From: Akkermansia muciniphila
GTDB taxonomy: Bacteria > Verrucomicrobiota > Verrucomicrobiia > Verrucomicrobiales > Akkermansiaceae
Reading direction: 5' to 3'
Assembly (NCBI GenBank): GCA_945888515.1
Contig: CAMDAD010000001.1
Span: 62,001 to 126,000 of the forward strand
DNA length: 64,000 nucleotides
The notes beneath the pieces are model-generated. The model saw nothing but the letters and a program-made list of their open reading frames with translations, was not told where the DNA came from and searched no databases. Position numbers and translations under genes: made by a program. The number at the start of each line of letters is the position of its first letter. The stretch's first letter is position 1. Below, one piece after another: positions 59,947 to 64,000 of this stretch.

Positions 59947-62403
59947 TCAACCCACCACCTCTACGGTTTCCGCAGTAGTTTCTTCCATCTCGCGGTAATC
60001 GGCTTTGGTGATCTTTGCCCACCACAACACGAGCGCGGAGGCCACAAAAATCGAAGAGTAGGTGCCAACCATGATACCGATCAAAATCATGAGCGAGAAA
60101 TCGCGCATGGACTGACCGCCGAAAAGATAGAGAGCTCCCACCGAGAACAAGGTCGCTCCGGACGTAAGCACCGTTCGCGACAAAGTGGCGTTGATCGCCT
60201 CGTTCATGATGTCTTTCAGCGTGCCAGTGCTGAAGCGGAGTTGCTCGCGAATTCTATCGAAAATGATGACGGTATCGTTAATCGAATAACCAGCAATCGT
60301 TAGAATCGCTGCAATATGAATGAGCGAAAGCTGATTCCCGAAAATCACCACCAAACCGCAGCAGATGATCACGTCGTGGAACAAGGCGACGATGGCACCC
60401 ACCGCAAAGGACAGTCGGTAGCGCAAGCTGACATAGAGGAAAATCAACACCATGCCCATGAACAGGGCGATGGCGGAATCTCGCAGAAACTCCTCTCCCA
60501 GCAATGCAGAGACTTCTCCGCGGCTTGGTTTACCAATTTGAGAAAGTTCAGGAAACGCCTGAGTCATGGATGCTTCGATGAGCTCTACGTCCTCTTTGTC
60601 ACAACGTATGGTGAGCAAACGTCCCGTCACCAGATTCTTCTCCTCTTGTGGGGTCGCCGATTTTTTCAAAGAGAGTCCTTTGATCATTCGGTCCACTTCC
60701 GTGAACGGTAGACCCTCTTTTTCTCCGATGGTGTAGGTGATGATCGTTCCTCCGGTAAAGTCGATGCCCAGCGATTTTTCTTTTTTCACCGCATAGACAC
60801 CGAGCGAGGCGATCACCAAGCCGAAGGAAATCATGGCCGCTACACCGCGTTTGCCGAGGAAGTCAAAATTCGTGGCTTTCACGAGGTTGGCAAACTTGAA
60901 GGTTTTGATCATGTTCTTATCGATGAACCAGCGGAACAACACGCGTGTCACTAAGATCGAGGCGAACATTGATGCCACCAGACCGATGGTCAGAGTGATG
61001 GCGAAACCTTTCACTGTGCCACTGGCGCGCCAGAAGAGCACGATGGCCGTGATGAGCGAGGTGAAGTTCGAGTCAAAAATCGCCGTGAAGGCTTTTTCGT
61101 ATGCGAGTGCCAGGGCGTTTTTCAGCGATTTACCCGCGGCGATTTCCTCACGCAGACGTTCGTAGATCAGCACGTTCGCATCCACCGCCATGCCGATCGT
61201 CAGCACGATACCGGCGATACCAGGCAGCGAGAAAGCAAAGCCGAACATCGCCATGATACCGAAGAGCATGACCGTATTGATGACCAGACCGACCAAGGCC
61301 ACAAGACCCGCAAAGCGGTAGTAAAGCAGAATGAAAACAAACGTGGCTGCCAATCCGAGAAGGCCCGACATCACACCCTGCTTCACCACAGCGGCACCGA
61401 GCGTGGGCGAAACCGTGCGCTCTTCATCAATCTTGAGCGGGTTATTGATCGGGTTCATCAGGTTTTTCGCGAGGGAAACGGCTTCTCCCTCGGCATTCAA
61501 GCCGGTGATCTGGAACTGTTTACCCAGCGGCACTTGCTGCACCGTGGGAGCGCTGATGCAACGACCATCCAGCACGATGGCGATCTTATCGCGACCCTCC
61601 GCCATCGGCGATGTCAGGGCGATCATCTTGTCCTCACCTTCGCCATTGAGAGTGATGTCCACACGACCGCCGCCCATGGGATCGGGGGTGGCACGCACAA
61701 TGTTGTTGCCCTGCACGGCGGGACGGCGATTGAGAAGGATATTGCGGGTGAGTTCCTTCTCCTGGGGAGTGCCTTCTTCTACTTTGTAAACGAAGGGAAA
61801 CACCTTGTATCCGGGCTCGATGTGATCACCAGCAGCCACCTGATCGGCGAGTAGATCGGACTGCGGATGAACCTCGCGCAGTTCGAGCTTCGCGGCTTCC
61901 TGCAGCTTCTTACGAATGGCTTCCGAATCCTCCGGCTTCACGCCCGGCATTTGCACGACGAAACGATCCACGCCTTGACGGAAAATCACAGGCTCGGCGA
62001 TGCCCGATTCATTGAGGCGCTTTTCGATGATGACGATGGCATTGTCCGTATCCTCCTCCGTTACGGCGATCTTGTTGCCGTTTTCATCGTCGCGCGGCTG
62101 CACCTGCATGGTGAAAGATGAACCCCCGACAATATCGATCGCGCCCTTGAGTTTTTTCTCCAGAGGGAGCAAGGCGATGACGCAGAGCAAGGTGACCAGC
62201 ACCAGCAAGACAGAGCCGACATCGCGCTTGCGGCGCTCATGGTCCGTGGCGAAATACCAACCGAAAAGGATCAAGAGCAACAAGCCATAAGAGAACAAGG
62301 CCAGCGGCTCAGTCGTGACTTTTTCCATCCATGTGGGAAACGACAATTTGTTCAGCCAATCGGGCAACACAGCGAGAAGAGGAGGAAGGGACGTCATGTG
62401 CAT
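59947..62403 (-). CDS. secDF: Protein translocase subunit SecDF (fused)
   Basis: 818 residues from ATG 62403. The N-terminal half is SecD (KGAIDIVGGSSFTMQV, DRFVVQMPGV, MAVDANVLIYERLREE) and the C-terminal half SecF (LGIDFTGGTIITY, GYSINDTVIIFDRIREQL), with twelve or so membrane helices. It uses proton flow to pull proteins from SecYEG. It is preceded by yajC, as is usual. Confidence 0.95.
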   Translation of the reverse strand: MHMTSLPPLLAVLPDWLNKLSFPTWMEKVTTEPLALFSYGLLLLILFGWYFATDHERRKRDVGSVLLVLVTLLCVIALLPLEKKLKGAIDIVGGSSFTMQVQPRDDENGNKIAVTEEDTDNAIVIIEKRLNESGIAEPVIFRQGVDRFVVQMPGVKPEDSEAIRKKLQEAAKLELREVHPQSDLLADQVAAGDHIEPGYKVFPFVYKVEEGTPQEKELTRNILLNRRPAVQGNNIVRATPDPMGGGRVDITLNGEGEDKMIALTSPMAEGRDKIAIVLDGRCISAPTVQQVPLGKQFQITGLNAEGEAVSLAKNLMNPINNPLKIDEERTVSPTLGAAVVKQGVMSGLLGLAATFVFILLYYRFAGLVALVGLVINTVMLFGIMAMFGFAFSLPGIAGIVLTIGMAVDANVLIYERLREEIAAGKSLKNALALAYEKAFTAIFDSNFTSLITAIVLFWRASGTVKGFAITLTIGLVASMFASILVTRVLFRWFIDKNMIKTFKFANLVKATNFDFLGKRGVAAMISFGLVIASLGVYAVKKEKSLGIDFTGGTIITYTIGEKEGLPFTEVDRMIKGLSLKKSATPQEEKNLVTGRLLTIRCDKEDVELIEASMTQAFPELSQIGKPSRGEVSALLGEEFLRDSAIALFMGMVLIFLYVSLRYRLSFAVGAIVALFHDVIICCGLVVIFGNQLSLIHIAAILTIAGYSINDTVIIFDRIREQLRFSTGTLKDIMNEAINATLSRTVLTSGATLFSVGALYLFGGQSMRDFSLMILIGIMVGTYSSIFVASALVLWWAKITKADYREMEETTAETVEVVG

Positions 62404-62432
62404 ACGTGGGTAAAGTTCTGGAAAATGATCGA

Positions 62433-62756
62433 TCAAGCGTCTTTTTTCACCACCAAGGCGACGGCCGTTTTATCGAACTCGACCATGGTGCTATCCGCGA
62501 TTTTGATCACTACAGTTTTTTCCTTGATGTTATGGACTAGACCGTGAATGCCAGCAGTGGTCACGACCTTGTCGCCGGTCTGCATGGATTCGATGCGCTG
62601 TTGTAGTTCCTTGCGCTGGCGTTGTTGGGGGCGGATGAGCAGGAAGTAGAACATGACCACCATCAATCCCATCATCAGCAGGCCTTGGTAGCCGGGACCG
62701 GAGCTAGGAGCAGCGCCGCTGGTTTGAGCGAGAGTGGATAGAAAGGATGATATCAT
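62433..62756 (-). CDS. yajC: Preprotein translocase subunit YajC
   Basis: 107 residues with one membrane helix (GLLMMGLMVVMFYFLLIRPQ) and the YajC core (RIESMQTGDKVVTTAGIHG). The ATG overlaps the tgt stop by 4 bp (ATGA). Confidence 0.94.
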   Translation of the reverse strand: MISSFLSTLAQTSGAAPSSGPGYQGLLMMGLMVVMFYFLLIRPQQRQRKELQQRIESMQTGDKVVTTAGIHGLVHNIKEKTVVIKIADSTMVEFDKTAVALVVKKDA

Positions 62757-63880
62757 GATTGTTTGAGGTAACGTTTGATGAAGGAATTCTTGAAAGACAC
62801 AAAGGTCCCGTTGGCGATGGCTTGGCGCGCATCGCTCACGAGGCGCAAATAGAAATGCAGATTATGGAAAGAAAGCAACCGTAAAGAGAGAATTTCTCCC
62901 GCACGGAACAGATGGCGGATGTAGGAGCGGGAAAAGCGGGCCACGTGAGGGTGGGCCGTTTCGCAGAGCGGACGAGGGTCGCGGGCGAAGGCGAGGTTCT
63001 TGATTTGGATCGGTCCATCGAGGGTAAAGGCGGTGCCGTGACGGGCCACGCGGGTGGGCATCACGCAGTCAAACATGTCCACCCCCCGGCCTATCATCTC
63101 CAAAATCTGCGGCGGCGTGCCCAGCCCCATCGCGTAGCGCGGCTTGTTTTCCGGCAAAAACGGCACCGCGTTGTCGATGGCGCGAAACATTTCCTCCTCC
63201 GGCTCGCCGACGCTCACCCCGCCGACCGCGTAGCCATCGAAGTCCATCGCCGCCAGCTCAGTGGCCGACTGCGCACGCAGATCCGCGTAGATGGAGCCCT
63301 GGACGATGCCGAAATGGTGCTGCCGTCCCGTGCCCGAGCGCGGCTCGTGCTGCGTCACCCAGTCCTTGCAGCGCCGGGCCCAGCGTGTGGTGAGGGCGAG
63401 CGACTCCGCTGCGTATTTTTCCTCGCAGGGATACGGCGGGCATTCATCAAACAGCATGGCGATGTCCGAGCCGATCGCCGCCTGGATCTCCATGCTGAGC
63501 TCGGGAGTGAGCATCATTTTCGAGCCATCGAGGTGGTTTTGAAACCGCACGCCGTCTTCGGTAATCTTGCGCAATTTCGCCAGTGACCAGACCTGGAAGC
63601 CGCCGGAGTCCGTGAGGATGGGCTTATCCCAGGAGGCGAACTGGTGCAGGCCGCCCATGTCCTTGATCAGCTCGTGCCCCGGGCGCAGCCAGAGGTGGTA
63701 GGTATTTCCCAGGATGATCTGCGCGCCGAGGGCATCGAGGTCATCGGGATGCAAGGTCTTCACCGAGCCCTGCGTGCCCACCGGCATGAAAATCGGCGTC
63801 TCCACCGTGCCATGCGGCAGATCAAGACGCCCCAAACGCGCTTTGGATTCGGGATCGGTCTGGAGCAGGGTAAACGGCAC
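62753..63880 (-). CDS. tgt: tRNA-guanine transglycosylase
   Basis: 375 residues from GTG 63880. The catalytic Asp motifs (TDSGGFQVWSL, FDCVMPTRVARHG) and GGVSVGEPEEEMF are present; it puts preQ1 into tRNA position 34. The zinc site is unusual: where CxCxxC normally precedes SRxYIRHL, this protein has PLCETAHPHVARFSRSYIRH, so the three Cys are Thr, His and Val; one Cys and two His lie nearby. The downstream His (FHNLHFYLRL) is kept. Confidence 0.93.
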   Translation of the reverse strand: MPFTLLQTDPESKARLGRLDLPHGTVETPIFMPVGTQGSVKTLHPDDLDALGAQIILGNTYHLWLRPGHELIKDMGGLHQFASWDKPILTDSGGFQVWSLAKLRKITEDGVRFQNHLDGSKMMLTPELSMEIQAAIGSDIAMLFDECPPYPCEEKYAAESLALTTRWARRCKDWVTQHEPRSGTGRQHHFGIVQGSIYADLRAQSATELAAMDFDGYAVGGVSVGEPEEEMFRAIDNAVPFLPENKPRYAMGLGTPPQILEMIGRGVDMFDCVMPTRVARHGTAFTLDGPIQIKNLAFARDPRPLCETAHPHVARFSRSYIRHLFRAGEILSLRLLSFHNLHFYLRLVSDARQAIANGTFVSFKNSFIKRYLKQS

Positions 63881-63940
63881 AGGCGGATGTAAGGGGAAAA
63901 TGCGGACAATGAAAAGCGGGATTTTGACGGGAGGTAGGAT

Positions 63941-64000
63941 ATGTATCCGTCATCACGATTTATGAAAGGAGGACAGCGCTTCCAGCCTGTCTCGGCAAAC
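63941..64000 (+). CDS. Possible 5' end of a plus-strand gene (cut by window edge)
   Basis: ATG 63941 follows GGGAGGT with normal spacing, and the frame stays open for 20 codons to the edge (MYPSSRFMKGGQRFQ...). Too short to identify. The sequence after 63964 could instead belong to a dispersed repeat. Confidence 0.25.
   Translation, partial: MYPSSRFMKGGQRFQPVSAN

Noticed and set aside
1-64000. tRNA, rRNA or other stable RNA genes
   Set aside because: No T-loop/acceptor pairs or rRNA-like stretches were found by eye; a covariance-model search would be needed to be sure.

Overview
The window reads like a chromosome segment of a free-living Gram-negative bacterium, most likely Verrucomicrobiota. 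This is an inference from gene content and style: LpxK, TonB-ExbB-ExbD and an outer-membrane barrel protein, a fused SecDF next to YajC and Tgt, and a very large Calx-beta surface protein. No rRNA or tRNA gene was seen.

Layout. (1) 1-320 is the 5' end of a nucleotide-sugar dehydrogenase that runs off the left edge. (2) 550-11,120 is an accessory island, all on the minus strand. It holds MntA/HepT (MNT-HEPN) modules, AbiEii/DUF6036-type nucleotidyltransferases with small partners, a DUF433-DUF5615 pair, a phosphoribosyltransferase and many gene remnants. The modules are separated by tracts of a 7-bp repeat (TCGGAGG / TCAGAGG on the plus strand), and several toxin-antitoxin genes are cut off exactly at these tracts. 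(3) 11,109-20,610 is an exopolysaccharide operon: glf, a UXS-type decarboxylase, ugd, fcl, gmd, a DegT aminotransferase, a WecG-type glycosyltransferase and a VTT membrane protein. A nucleotidyltransferase module sits inside it. Just upstream of glf lies an exact ops/JUMPstart core (GGCGGTAGCGT on the minus strand). Two diverged copies of the same leader occur as a 173-bp direct repeat on either side of most of the toxin-antitoxin island (548-720 and 9286-9458), the left one upstream of the dehydrogenase at 320. (4) 20,994-28,356 holds an outer-membrane protein and a 2051-residue secreted protein with a 432-bp tandem repeat. (5) 28,590-64,000 is mostly housekeeping: rlmN, lpxK, rph, prs, prfC, recF, a GH13 glucosidase, an oligopeptide ABC transporter, argA, a Mn/Zn ABC transporter with a divergent MntR-type regulator, a UvrD helicase, an AGCS symporter, a glutaredoxin, tonB-exbB-exbD with a Fur-like box, gatC-gatA, a phosphodiesterase, secDF, yajC and tgt.

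How it fits together. The polysaccharide genes make UDP-Galf, UDP-GlcA/UDP-Xyl and GDP-fucose and assemble a surface glycan. Their leader suggests control by an RfaH/UpxY-like NusG paralog encoded elsewhere. The toxin-antitoxin island appears to sit between two copies of that leader, and its mosaic content points to repeated recombination at the heptamer tracts.
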